The notes under the pieces are model-generated. The model saw only the letters and a program-made list of their open reading frames with translations, was not told the origin of the DNA and made no database searches. A stretch of 47,947 nucleotides of DNA, from assembly GCA_031279815.1 (NCBI GenBank), contig JAITHW010000134.1, positions 1 through 47,947 on the forward strand. Direction: 5' to 3'. A program made the position numbers and the translations under genes. This stretch comes from Treponema sp. (GTDB lineage Bacteria > Spirochaetota > Spirochaetia > Treponematales > Breznakiellaceae). How positions within the stretch are numbered: position 1 is the stretch's first letter; the number at the start of each line of letters is the position of its first letter. Positions 15,786-24,047 of this stretch are shown here, piece by piece.

Positions 15786-16243
15786 GGTTCCTCCTGAACA
15801 TGCTGCAAATCCATTTCTATGCGACGTATATAGGTAGTTATGATCCCCTGGGGAAGGCGCTTTACGGTCTGTTCCACCCGGGTATTTAAAGGAATGATTT
15901 CATTAACCTTTCCTTCATCAGAAACCATCGCCACACAGGGAAAGCGGATGCCCTCGGACATCATGGCAAACACCAAGGCTCGATTGTTAGAATTCCTCAC
16001 CGTATACCATGTTCCCAGAGGAATCCGCCTTTTGGGAAGTTTAGACCGAGGAACGGGATCTTCTAAATACTGGGTATGACCGGTAGCAGCCAACAGGATG
16101 TTTACGTTTCCCTGTAAAAGCCTGATCCGGATAGGCTGGGTAAAAAACCAGAGGAACCCTCCTATGAGGAGGAGACCTACGATCCAGGCCGTAAAAACCC
16201 CCAGCTCTTTTGGATTAGTATCTTTAAACAGATCCGCTTTCAT
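15782..16243 (-). CDS. RnfG-position protein without a flavin-attachment motif
   Basis: This 153-residue protein has one membrane helix (about 14-38, AWIVGLLLIGGFLWFF) and an outward domain of about 115 residues. It sits exactly where RnfG lies in rnfCDGEA operons. The segment RALVFAMMSEGIRFPCVAMVSDEGKVNEIIPLNTRVE aligns by eye with the middle of an FMN_bind domain, but the S(T)GATxTS motif that takes covalent FMN is missing and the protein stops short. ATG at 16243 is chosen because GGAGG is 8 bases upstream; it overlaps the rnfD stop (ATGA). It is called RnfG-like by position; another identity is possible. Confidence 0.68.
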   Translation of the reverse strand: MKADLFKDTNPKELGVFTAWIVGLLLIGGFLWFFTQPIRIRLLQGNVNILLAATGHTQYLEDPVPRSKLPKRRIPLGTWYTVRNSNNRALVFAMMSEGIRFPCVAMVSDEGKVNEIIPLNTRVEQTVKRLPQGIITTYIRRIEMDLQHVQEEP

Positions 16244-17313
16244 GCAACCTGCCTCCATTTTTTATTGCTATATAAATGCCGGCTTTCCACGTCTCGAATC
16301 AAAGGGACCACCGTATTAACCAGAGCCATGACAAAAACAGCGCCGTATACCTCCGCGCCTTGATAACGGAATAAAAATGTAAGCCCTCCCCCTAAAACCG
16401 AAACCCCCAAGACCCCTTTATTCGATTTAGGCCCTGTGGCCGGATCAGAGGCTAACAAGAAGGCCCCTGCCAAGACACCCCCCGAAAAGAGACCGAAAAA
16501 CAGATCCCCTTTGCCGAAAACGCCTCCGAAAGGTATGGCCCCAAAGAGCCTGACCAGAAACACATAGACCCCCACATAGGCAGCGGGAATCCACGCACGG
16601 TTTACCTTAGATGCGGTAATGATAATGGTTCCCACTAAAAGCGCGAAAACTCCCCGATCCGCGATGATTCCTGGTGCGGAAGTATTGAACAACTCGATAT
16701 ACGTTCTGGGGAATTCCAATTGGGTGAGGGAAAAGAACCCATTCTGTAGAAATAATCCCAAAAACGTATCCGGACTTGAACCGTATTCTATTCCCATCAG
16801 CTTGAAAATCCCCAGAGGGGAACCCTCTGGATCCGAAAGCCCGTTACCCATCCCCTCGTATATCAGGGTCAGAGGAGACTTTTCCAAAGCCTTATTGAAA
16901 ACCTCGGGCCAGGAAAACCGGATAAAAAGCCATCCCCCTGCCGCAGGGTTCATCCAGTTTGCTCCTAACCCTCCAAAACTATGCTTCACCACCGTCATGG
17001 CAAAAGCCGCGCCCATGGCGGCGTATATCGGATGCAGTTGATTGGGCAGGAGCAGGACCAGAATGAGCGCGGAGGTAACCGCGCTGCCGTCTTTTATCGT
17101 TCCCGACCGTTCGGTTCTGAAATAGATCAGCGATTCCGTGAGTACTGCGGTAACTACCGCGGTAACCGCGAGGATCAGAGACGCAAAAGAATCTTTCAGG
17201 GAAGACTGGAAAATAGCCGAAAATGCGCACAAACTGACCAGCCACATCCGGGCCGCGGTCGGCTGGGCAAGGTGTATCTGGGGTTTATATAACCGCGCTT
17301 CCTGTCTCACCAT
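16240..17313 (-). CDS. rnfD: Rnf-like electron transport complex subunit D
   Basis: This 357-residue membrane protein of the NqrB/RnfD family has about nine helices. Clear signatures are MWLVSLCAFSAIFQSSLKDSF, DGSAVTSALILVLLLPNQLHPIYAAMGAAFAMTVVKHSFGG, GANWMNPAAGGWLFIRFSWPEVF, AYVGVYVFLVRLFGAIPFGG, and FFGLFSGGVLAGAFLLASDPATGPKSNKG. In classical RnfD a Thr in a D/SGAT motif after the NPAxxG block takes FMN; here that region reads LSDPEGSPLGIFKL and no SGAT is seen. The start lies 3 bases after the rnfC stop. Confidence 0.88.
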   Translation of the reverse strand: MVRQEARLYKPQIHLAQPTAARMWLVSLCAFSAIFQSSLKDSFASLILAVTAVVTAVLTESLIYFRTERSGTIKDGSAVTSALILVLLLPNQLHPIYAAMGAAFAMTVVKHSFGGLGANWMNPAAGGWLFIRFSWPEVFNKALEKSPLTLIYEGMGNGLSDPEGSPLGIFKLMGIEYGSSPDTFLGLFLQNGFFSLTQLEFPRTYIELFNTSAPGIIADRGVFALLVGTIIITASKVNRAWIPAAYVGVYVFLVRLFGAIPFGGVFGKGDLFFGLFSGGVLAGAFLLASDPATGPKSNKGVLGVSVLGGGLTFLFRYQGAEVYGAVFVMALVNTVVPLIRDVESRHLYSNKKWRQVA

Positions 17314-17316
17314 GAC

Positions 17317-18621
17317 TTACTTCCCCTGAGCCGCATCTTGTATAACCGTGCTGAGCGGAAGCCGGGAAGGGCACACCAGATCGCAGCACCCGCAGCCATG
17401 ACATGCCGCAACAATTTCCGGGATTGTCCCTGTTTGCGGTCCCGTGATCGCTTTGAAAAGGGCCTCCGGGTCTAATTCCACCGGGCATACCATCCTACAG
17501 TCCCCGCAACCGATACAGTTCCGTCTAACCGTGCCTCCGGTCTGATGTTCCAAGAGGGCGGCTACCGCATAACTGGTCTTAATCACCGGCTCATCTAGAT
17601 CCGCAACCCGGCGTCCCGAGAGGGGGGAACCGATAGCGATCCGCTGAGGTTCCCGTACAAAACCGCCGCATTCGGCAAAGAGGTCCCTAAGCCGCGTTCC
17701 TATCCGGGCTCTCATCACTTGAGGGGTTTTGACCGCAGAACCTCCCACCGCCACATACCGATCCAGAACAGGCTTTTTCAGTTTTACCGCATCATAAACC
17801 GCCGCCAAGGTTGCGGGGCCTAAAATAAGAAAGGATCCCAGGTTAAGATTCTCATGTTTTTCATAATTCCTGAGTACCAGTTCCAGTTCCCGCGGGTTTT
17901 TCTGGGGATACCGGGAACCTACCAACACCAGGGAGGCAGGGACGCCGTAGTTTCCGGCTTCCGCAAGAAGCAAATTTCCCAGTTCCTTTTCCTGATGGGA
18001 AACCGCATAGACAATACGGCTTATCTGAACCGAACGGCTGATGATCATACTTCCTTCCGCCACCGCCTTGAGCCGTTCCCGGCACAGCACATAATCCGCT
18101 GCAAGCCAGGGATCATCAAATACGCAACGAACCACCAGAGTAGCGGGGGTTTCGGTTGAACGGGAAGGGGCGGAGGCAAGCAACTCCGCTACGGGCCGGC
18201 CGGAACCTTCCATTTCCACAACCCCATAATCGGCGATCAGTTGTTGCAGGGCAAAAGGCATGAGTTCTTCCCAGGGAAATACCTTCTCTTCCTTTCCCAG
18301 TTTTTCAAAACCCCCTCCCAAACGGATGACCAACGCCTCATTGGACATACCCTCGGCCATGTCCCAAGAAACAGTACGAACCACTTTACCGGGAACCGTA
18401 GCATGGATATTGGCCGATCCGGGGCCTTGCCCCCGCCCGATAAGCATTCCCTCCCTCACCTGGTCTCCCACGGCCACCACCGGCGAAGCCTTACCTCCCG
18501 GGTGCTGGATCAGAGGGATCACCGAAAGTACCGGAAGAAAGGCAATAACACCGGCGTCTTTAGGAGGAACGGTTGGATCTTCAAAGGATATCCCTCCCCG
18601 GGGAAACGTATATATTTTCAT
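17317..18621 (-). CDS. rnfC: Rnf-like electron transport complex subunit C
   Basis: This 434-residue protein keeps the RnfC order. An N-terminal barrel (TFPRGGISFEDP, VIPLIQHPGGKASPVV, VGDQVREGMLIGRGQG, IHATVPGKVV) is followed by a Rossmann-like part, a SLBB-like part (YVAVGGSAVKTPQVMRARIGT) and two 4Fe-4S sites, CIGCGDCRMVCP and CHGCGCCDLVCP. The usual flavin/NADH loop GLGGAxFPTxxKL reads VEMEGSGRPVAELL, ECEPY reads RCVFDDP, and YPxGxE reads YPQKNPRE. NADH binding is therefore doubtful (inference). Its start overlaps the stop of the 517-residue membrane protein (ATGA). Confidence 0.88.
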   Translation of the reverse strand: MKIYTFPRGGISFEDPTVPPKDAGVIAFLPVLSVIPLIQHPGGKASPVVAVGDQVREGMLIGRGQGPGSANIHATVPGKVVRTVSWDMAEGMSNEALVIRLGGGFEKLGKEEKVFPWEELMPFALQQLIADYGVVEMEGSGRPVAELLASAPSRSTETPATLVVRCVFDDPWLAADYVLCRERLKAVAEGSMIISRSVQISRIVYAVSHQEKELGNLLLAEAGNYGVPASLVLVGSRYPQKNPRELELVLRNYEKHENLNLGSFLILGPATLAAVYDAVKLKKPVLDRYVAVGGSAVKTPQVMRARIGTRLRDLFAECGGFVREPQRIAIGSPLSGRRVADLDEPVIKTSYAVAALLEHQTGGTVRRNCIGCGDCRMVCPVELDPEALFKAITGPQTGTIPEIVAACHGCGCCDLVCPSRLPLSTVIQDAAQGK

Positions 18622-20171
18622 GCGGCTATCCGTTTATCATGATATACTAAGAGATGTTTATGTTTTCCCTGTTGTGTTACCTGAAATAAGGCCATACTAT
18701 ACACACCCAGTACTACTAATACCGGAACAAGTCCCATCATAGGAATAGCAGGGATATGGCCGGTATTCTTAGGGCCAGTATACTTGAAATCCCTAAGAAA
18801 TGCTATGAGGTCTTCCAGGGGAAACGGGGGAATTTCGCGGTTTTCATCTAAGGGATACATCGAAGCATATTCCCCGGATCCTGCAATAAGTCCGTCTTCC
18901 CCAAGACGGTAGCGCGCGTACCCTAAGCGGCTATCCTCATCAGACCGGGACAACCCGAGAGGGATAAAAGAAAAAGACCTCTGAAAGGCCAGATGGCGTT
19001 TATAATCGGCAGGATCAATAAAGTAACGGGGATCCGCCGCCGGTCCGGGAGCATGATATGCCTGAATCCCCATTATGGAGGGAATATACAGAGCCATGAG
19101 GGAAACTAGGGCAAAGGGGATGACAGTACCGTTACCTGCCCTTCGATTGGCGGAAGTCAGCAGGTATACTTGTGACCGGCCCCGGTTTGATTCGGTCCAG
19201 AGGGCGAGCAAGAGGAGGCAGGAGACACATAGCAAGGCGGGGATCCCCAATTCCTCAAGGGTATTTTGGTCGGCAAGCCCCAGCATCCCCTCTCCGGTAT
19301 AACCGAAGACTCCCGGCATATCCCAGAACATCCCTACCCATAAGCCTAACAGGATCATACATAAGAGGCTTCCTAATACAGGAGCGACGAAAGGGTACTT
19401 CATTCCCTGCCCATCCCATCGGCAGGCGCAAAGCTGCCGAATCAATGCCATCAAAACCCCCGATAGGCCGATCAGCGCGGCGCCCAGGGCAAGGCCTGCC
19501 GGTCCGGCAAATACCAAAGCCCCCAAAACCGGCAGCTGGGTCGCGGTGAACCAGGGAATATCCGACAGAATCAAAGCCCCTAGGGAGGCTAATATAAAGA
19601 GCAGGAAGTAACACAAAAGGGGCTGCTCATATCCTATAAATTCGATTGAAAAAGGGATTGATCCTAGGGATGCGGCCAGGGACGCTTCAAACCTTTCAAC
19701 CTGTTTCTTATTTATCCAGTTGTCTGAAACAGGTATGGTTCCCCAATCAGGTTTGTCAAACCCCGGCCTTTTGATCCGGTTTTCTATAGACCCCCCTGCA
19801 AGAGGAATAAAAAACAGCCGTTTCCCATCCCGTACAAAAAAGGAACGTAGTTTTTTCCCATACCCGTCGTTCCTGGGATCAAATTCTTCAAGGCGATCCG
19901 GATATTCATCTAAGGGAATCCGCTTTAAAGTGCCGAAATCATCCAGAAACACCCACTGGGTAGACTCAGATATATACCCCCCGGCAAGGTCCGGCGGGAG
20001 CATATTCCCGATACGCCTGTCCGGGTAGGACGCGTCTACCGCAAGCACCGCATAGCTTGCATGGTTTTTCGCAGGAATACCCTTGAGGGCTAAAGCGGTC
20101 ATAAAACCCCCAAAACCGAGGGAAAAAAGCACTGAAATCAGCGCCGGCTTTCTGAAAGACATCCGGATCAT
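18618..20171 (-). CDS. Membrane protein of unknown function, coupled to rnfC
   Basis: This 517-residue protein has an N-terminal helix (about 9-30), an outside domain of some 145 residues (about 31-175), a block of six or so helices (about 178-370, beginning LLCYFLLFILASLGALILS), a second outside domain of about 115 residues (AYHAPGPAADPRYFIDPADYKRH onward) and a last helix (about 482-503). I recognise no family and no cofactor motif. It starts 3 bases after the YuiD-like gene and overlaps rnfC by 4 bases, so it is made together with the Rnf-like complex. A role as an extra subunit or assembly factor is inferred from that coupling only. Confidence 0.8.
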   Translation of the reverse strand: MIRMSFRKPALISVLFSLGFGGFMTALALKGIPAKNHASYAVLAVDASYPDRRIGNMLPPDLAGGYISESTQWVFLDDFGTLKRIPLDEYPDRLEEFDPRNDGYGKKLRSFFVRDGKRLFFIPLAGGSIENRIKRPGFDKPDWGTIPVSDNWINKKQVERFEASLAASLGSIPFSIEFIGYEQPLLCYFLLFILASLGALILSDIPWFTATQLPVLGALVFAGPAGLALGAALIGLSGVLMALIRQLCACRWDGQGMKYPFVAPVLGSLLCMILLGLWVGMFWDMPGVFGYTGEGMLGLADQNTLEELGIPALLCVSCLLLLALWTESNRGRSQVYLLTSANRRAGNGTVIPFALVSLMALYIPSIMGIQAYHAPGPAADPRYFIDPADYKRHLAFQRSFSFIPLGLSRSDEDSRLGYARYRLGEDGLIAGSGEYASMYPLDENREIPPFPLEDLIAFLRDFKYTGPKNTGHIPAIPMMGLVPVLVVLGVYSMALFQVTQQGKHKHLLVYHDKRIAA

Positions 20172-20174
20172 AAC

Positions 20175-20663
20175 CTATAAACTAGCGTAAGCTGCGGCAA
20201 TAAAAATACCCAACAGCCCTCCGACCACCACTTCCAGGGGCGTATGACCGTTGACCTCTTTGACCGGATGATACTCGATATTCAACCGATCCGCCACATT
20301 CCGTCCTAGGAGATTGAGTACCCTGGCTTGGATTCCTGAAGAACGGCGTACCCCCACGGCATCCCGCATCACAATGAGGGCAAGCCAGAAGGAAACTACG
20401 AACAGATTTGAACCGACCCCATCTCTAAACGCAACCGACGTGGCCATAGAAGAGACCAGCGCCGCATGACTCGAGGGCATTCCGCCGGTACGCCAGAAAA
20501 GGGTTGCCAATATCTCTCGAGGGGTTCTTTTACGGCCATTCAGTAATACGATCATCGCCTTGATAATCTGTGCAAAAAGCCAGCTTGATATGGCAGACAA
20601 AAAAATGGGATTTTCAAAAAAACTTTTTACCGCTCCCCCTCGTACAGACATTGCTAAAGACAT
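20175..20663 (-). CDS. Divergent PAP2-family membrane protein (DUF212, YuiD-like)
   Basis: This 162-residue protein is a DUF212 member: FLSAISSWLFAQIIKAMIVL, RTGGMPSSHAALVSSMATSVAFRDG, FWLALIVMRDAVGVRRSSGIQARVLN and VKEVNGHTPLEVVVGGLLGIFIA. The GMPSSHAA and NGHTPxEVxxG motifs match the phosphatase-type signature of the family, though activity has not been defined as far as I know. It is the first gene of the run into the 517-residue protein and rnfC-A. No ribosome-binding site is seen before either ATG (20663 or 20651); a promoter at 20670-20698 would give almost no leader. Confidence 0.85.
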   Translation of the reverse strand: MSLAMSVRGGAVKSFFENPIFLSAISSWLFAQIIKAMIVLLNGRKRTPREILATLFWRTGGMPSSHAALVSSMATSVAFRDGVGSNLFVVSFWLALIVMRDAVGVRRSSGIQARVLNLLGRNVADRLNIEYHPVKEVNGHTPLEVVVGGLLGIFIAAAYASL

Positions 20664-20669
20664 TGTTTA

Positions 20670-20698
20670 AATGTCTATCAGGAAAGAACTTTTGTCAA
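20670..20698 (-). promoter_or_regulatory. Possible promoter of the YuiD-rnf operon
   Basis: A perfect TTGACA (20693-20698) is followed after 17 bases by GACATT (20670-20675), a weak -10. If real, transcription would start at or next to the first ATG. Confidence 0.4.
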
Positions 20699-20755
20699 GG
20701 CAGGATCAGAGGGCTTCATAAGGCTTGAGAAGCGCCGGTACTTTGCGCCTCTGTC

Positions 20756-20784
20756 TTGACATAATATTATATATCCGATATAAT
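20756..20784 (+). promoter_or_regulatory. Full-consensus promoter of the amidohydrolase gene
   Basis: TTGACA (20756-20761), 17 bases, TATAAT (20779-20784): both boxes and spacing are ideal. The gene starts at 20813. Confidence 0.9.
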
Positions 20785-20812
20785 TAATATATTTTATGAG
20801 GGCTGTGTATAG

Positions 20813-22447
20813 ATGGGGACCAAATTGCATAAAGTGATTTTCAATGCGAAAGTCTATCTAAGACGGGAGACCTTCACCGAAGCGGTATTGATTGAAGGGG
20901 AGCGGATTGCCGCAGTCGGTACAAATGAGGATATCTTGAGGATTATGCCGGGGGAAACGCAGCTCATAGACGCCCGGGGCGGCGTGTTATTGCCGGGGTT
21001 TCAAGATTGTCACGTGCACCTGTACTACCTAGGGCAGAAAGCAAAGACCCTTAATGCCGCGGGAGTTTCTTCAATCGATGAGCTTATTGAACGGGGGCGG
21101 AGATTGCTTGAGGAATTAAAGCCGCCTCCCGGCGCTTTTATTACCGGCTGGGGACTCAACCAAAATGACTTTGCCAATACAAAGCGGTACCCTACTCGTT
21201 ACGACCTGGACCGGATTTCTAGGGAACACCCAATCATGGTCAGTAGAGTTTGCGGCCATATTATATACTGTAACTCCAAGGCCCTGGAGACGGCCGGCAT
21301 TACCGCCTCTACGAAGGCGATAGAAGGGGGACGGATTGATATAGACGAAACCGGTACCCCTACCGGCAGGTTAACCGAAAATGCCGCGGCCCTGGTACGG
21401 CGTATCGTTCCGGTTCCAACGGATTCGGAGATGCAGGCTGTGCTTGAATGGTCCATGAATCATGCTTTATCCCGGGGCATTACCGGGGTAGGCAGTTATG
21501 ATACGGGAGGGGCGGATTTTCAGCAGCTTGTAACTGTATACCGAAGGATCTATCGAAACGGCGGCTCGCGGCTCCGGATCAGTATGCAGTGCGGAATTGC
21601 CGGTGATGAAAAGCAGCTTGATGCATATATCCGCCGGAACTTGTCTACAGGTCTCCCGTTGTACCCGCCCTATCTCAAAACCGGGCCGCTCAAACTCTTT
21701 GCAGACGGTTCTCTAGGCTCGCACACCGCCTGGCTGCGGCGGCCCTACAGGGACAACCCGGAAACGACCGGCGTATCGGTGATAAAACCGGCGGCATTGG
21801 CGAATCTCATCAAAAAGGCCGATGCCCAGGGCTTACAGGTCGCGGTACACGCCATCGGCGACGCAGGCATTGAAGCGGTGTTATCGGCTTTGGAGACCGT
21901 AACCGGGGAACATCACAACCCTCTGCGCCACGGGGTGCTGCACTGTCAGATCACCGACCGGATTCTGCTGGAACGGATGGCGAAAAACGATATTTTAGCC
22001 TTGGTACAGCCCATATTTCTTGCCGAGGATATGCATATAGTGGAACATCGGGTAGGCCGGGAATTGGCTTCTACTTCATACGCCTGGGCCACCATGGAAC
22101 GGCTGGGAATCAGAACCGCCTACGGCACCGATTGCCCTGTGGCCTCCATCAATCCTCTAGCGGGTATTGCCTGTGCGGTTACGCGGCAGGATAGGGACGG
22201 TTTCCCTCAAGCGGGCTTCTTTCCCCAGGAACGGGTGGATGTGTATACTGCCGTTGATAATTACACCATCGGTACCGCCTACGGCAACTTCGACGAGAAT
22301 CGCCTGGGACGCATACTGCCCGGTTATCTTGCAGACCTGGTATTACTCGACCGAGATATCTTCAGTATCCCGGCCCAGGAGATACCCTCGGCCCAGGTAG
22401 TAATTACCTTGGTCAGCGGTGAAATAGTCTATACGCGGGATGTATAA
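20813..22447 (+). CDS. YtcJ-like metal-dependent amidohydrolase
   Basis: This 544-residue protein belongs to the YtcJ branch (Amidohydro_3) of the amidohydrolase superfamily. The N-terminal beta part (KVIFNAKVYLRRETFTEAVLIEGERIAAVG) leads to the metal site GFQDCHVHLYYLG. Later ligands are in GPLKLFADGSLGSHTAWLRRPY, VAVHAIGDAGIEAVL, HGVLHCQITD and RTAYGTDCPVASINPLAG. The length is normal and the C-terminus closes the beta domain (GYLADLVLLDRDIFSIPAQEI). It is probably cytoplasmic; the substrate in this family is usually unknown. It is a single gene with an ideal promoter; GAGGG lies 10 bases before the ATG. Confidence 0.92.
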   Translation: MGTKLHKVIFNAKVYLRRETFTEAVLIEGERIAAVGTNEDILRIMPGETQLIDARGGVLLPGFQDCHVHLYYLGQKAKTLNAAGVSSIDELIERGRRLLEELKPPPGAFITGWGLNQNDFANTKRYPTRYDLDRISREHPIMVSRVCGHIIYCNSKALETAGITASTKAIEGGRIDIDETGTPTGRLTENAAALVRRIVPVPTDSEMQAVLEWSMNHALSRGITGVGSYDTGGADFQQLVTVYRRIYRNGGSRLRISMQCGIAGDEKQLDAYIRRNLSTGLPLYPPYLKTGPLKLFADGSLGSHTAWLRRPYRDNPETTGVSVIKPAALANLIKKADAQGLQVAVHAIGDAGIEAVLSALETVTGEHHNPLRHGVLHCQITDRILLERMAKNDILALVQPIFLAEDMHIVEHRVGRELASTSYAWATMERLGIRTAYGTDCPVASINPLAGIACAVTRQDRDGFPQAGFFPQERVDVYTAVDNYTIGTAYGNFDENRLGRILPGYLADLVLLDRDIFSIPAQEIPSAQVVITLVSGEIVYTRDV

Positions 22448-22497
22448 TCCGGCGCTTTCCGTTAATACCTTATACTATATTAATTAAGGATATTGTT

Positions 22498-22951
22498 ATG
22501 GAAAATGAAATAATATAAATGTTATAAAACAATTCGGCAAAATAGCGTTTTTGCCGGATACATGGGATCATTATCGGCAGTATCAAAATAATTATCTATA
22601 TAAAAAATATATCAAAAGATTGCGGCCTCATATTGGATACCGGGTGCGGAACAGGTAAATTGACTAAAAAAATCATGTTATATTTAAAAAGCATCCGCTG
22701 AAAAATATTTAGAAGAAACCGGTAAAAAATTTGATGCGGTAATATCAATAGCGGCGCTGCATCACATGAACGAAGAAAAAAATATTGAAACAGATTAAAA
22801 CAACATTAACAAAAAATGTAAAAATACTGATATTGTATTTAGTTAAAAGTAAAACAATAACAGAATAGTTATTGTCAATATCGGCGGTATTATTAAATCC
22901 GTTAATAATGCTTATAGTGAGAGGAAGGGTAAAAGCAACCAAATGAGACTT
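22498..22951 (+). pseudogene. Decayed class I SAM-dependent methyltransferase gene
   Basis: Pieces of a methyltransferase can be read in changing frames. An N-terminal part around 22558-22620 gives WDHYRQYQNNYLYKKYIKRL, a nucleotide-binding motif ILDTGCGTGKLTKKIM falls at about 22630-22680, and KFDAVISIAALHHMNEEKN at about 22727-22785. A C-terminal part is LTKNVKILILYLVKSKTITE and, after a stop, RGRVKATK up to about 22950. Several stops and frameshifts separate them. The sequence is AT-rich like the three genes after it, so it probably came in with them. Confidence 0.82.
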
Positions 22952-23140
22952 CCGCTTGCTGATTGTCCGCGCAAGCGGTCTCCCGCTCACCCGCATTTTG
23001 CCGGATCCGGACTTTGCTGCGCCAAGCCTTTATTCATGCCGGCAAAGCCCGCTGATGTATCGCAAGCAGCTTCCAGACAACCCGGAACGTATGTGCTATA
23101 ACCCTTTAAATTAGTTTGGAAAATTATTTTTAAAAGTACA
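22952..23140. other. Intergenic stretch with an abrupt GC change
   Basis: About 140 bases (22952-23095) are much richer in G+C than the AT-rich DNA on both sides. No gene was recognised. A minus-strand frame giving a 61-residue peptide is open but has no recognisable features. It may be a junction left by recombination. Confidence 0.3.
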
Positions 23141-23169
23141 TTGACAAAACATTTGATTTTAATGATAAT
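23141..23169 (+). promoter_or_regulatory. Promoter of the PAP2 gene
   Basis: TTGACA (23141-23146), 17 bases, GATAAT (23164-23169). An inverted repeat TTTGATT/AATCAAA (23152-23158 and 23167-23173, 8 bases apart) covers the -10 box and resembles Fur- or PerR-like operator sequence. Confidence 0.78.
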
Positions 23170-23189
23170 CAAAATATATGGAGAGTTAA

Positions 23190-23957
23190 ATGAAGAAATT
23201 ATTGCTTGTTTTTTTCATTTTTTATTGTGTGCAAATGAATACTTTTTCTCAAAGTGTTTATACTGTTGATCTAGGAAAAGATATAATTATAGGAACTCTA
23301 TCTCTTGGAATTGGTATAAGCCCCTTTTTTATAAACAATGAACCTGAAAATATACCTGGGGTATTAAATAAAAATGATATAAATAGTTTTGACCGGTCTA
23401 TAATGTTTTCATATAATAAACCTTTAGATGTAATTAGTAATTATGGCGTATACAGTTTGCTTTTACTCCCTATCCTTTCAGTTGTACCAAATATAAAAGA
23501 TATAAATATACTTTTAACTTACGGCGTTATGTATGGCGAAGCATTTTTACTTGCATTTGGGACAAAAGAGCTATTGAAGAACGCTATTATCCGTTACCGG
23601 CCTTATATGTATGCCGGCGGTGTTCCTGATGAAAAAGAAACAGATTATTATAACAGTTTTCCTTCAGGTTCTACCGCTTATGCATTTTTAGGGGCAACCT
23701 TTTTAAGTACGGCCTTTTCTCAAGAATTCCCTGAATCAAAATGGAAACTTCCAATAATAATTGGAAGTTATACATTGGCAGCCGGAATAGGGTCTATGCG
23801 TATTTTATCTGGAAGTCATTTTCTAACGGATGTATTCGCCGGAGCGGCAATAGGTTCATTGTATGGATGGTTAATACCTTGGTTACATTTAAAAAACAAT
23901 GAAAAATATACAATAATTCCGATGGGAAATGGAATAATGGTTTCATTAAAATTCTGA
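23190..23957 (+). CDS. Secreted or membrane PAP2-superfamily phosphatase-like protein
   Basis: This 255-residue protein has a signal peptide (MKKLLLVFFIFYCVQMNTFS) and several hydrophobic segments. The PAP2 signature is present: KNAIIRYRP fits KX6RP, and RILSGSHFLTDV fits the RX5HX3D motif. The middle motif, normally PSGH, reads SFPSGSTAYAF, so the acid His is Ser. Acting on lipid phosphates in the envelope would be the family role; activity here is doubtful. The gene is strongly AT-rich with many AAA, ATA and TTA codons, unlike genes before 22447. GGAG lies 6 bases before the ATG, and the promoter is 23141-23169. Confidence 0.85.
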   Translation: MKKLLLVFFIFYCVQMNTFSQSVYTVDLGKDIIIGTLSLGIGISPFFINNEPENIPGVLNKNDINSFDRSIMFSYNKPLDVISNYGVYSLLLLPILSVVPNIKDINILLTYGVMYGEAFLLAFGTKELLKNAIIRYRPYMYAGGVPDEKETDYYNSFPSGSTAYAFLGATFLSTAFSQEFPESKWKLPIIIGSYTLAAGIGSMRILSGSHFLTDVFAGAAIGSLYGWLIPWLHLKNNEKYTIIPMGNGIMVSLKF

Positions 23958-23992
23958 AATAAATGAAAATTGCGTGCGGTTAGAATATGCTA

Positions 23993-24022
23993 TTGACAGA
24001 ATTTTCTATAATGCCCTATTAT
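23993..24022 (+). promoter_or_regulatory. Promoter of the thymidylate kinase-like gene
   Basis: TTGACA (23993-23998), 18 bases, TATTAT (24017-24022). The start codon follows at 24048 with a TTGGAGG ribosome-binding site. Confidence 0.75.
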
Positions 24023-24047
24023 ATAAATAATTCTTGGAGGCAACGTA

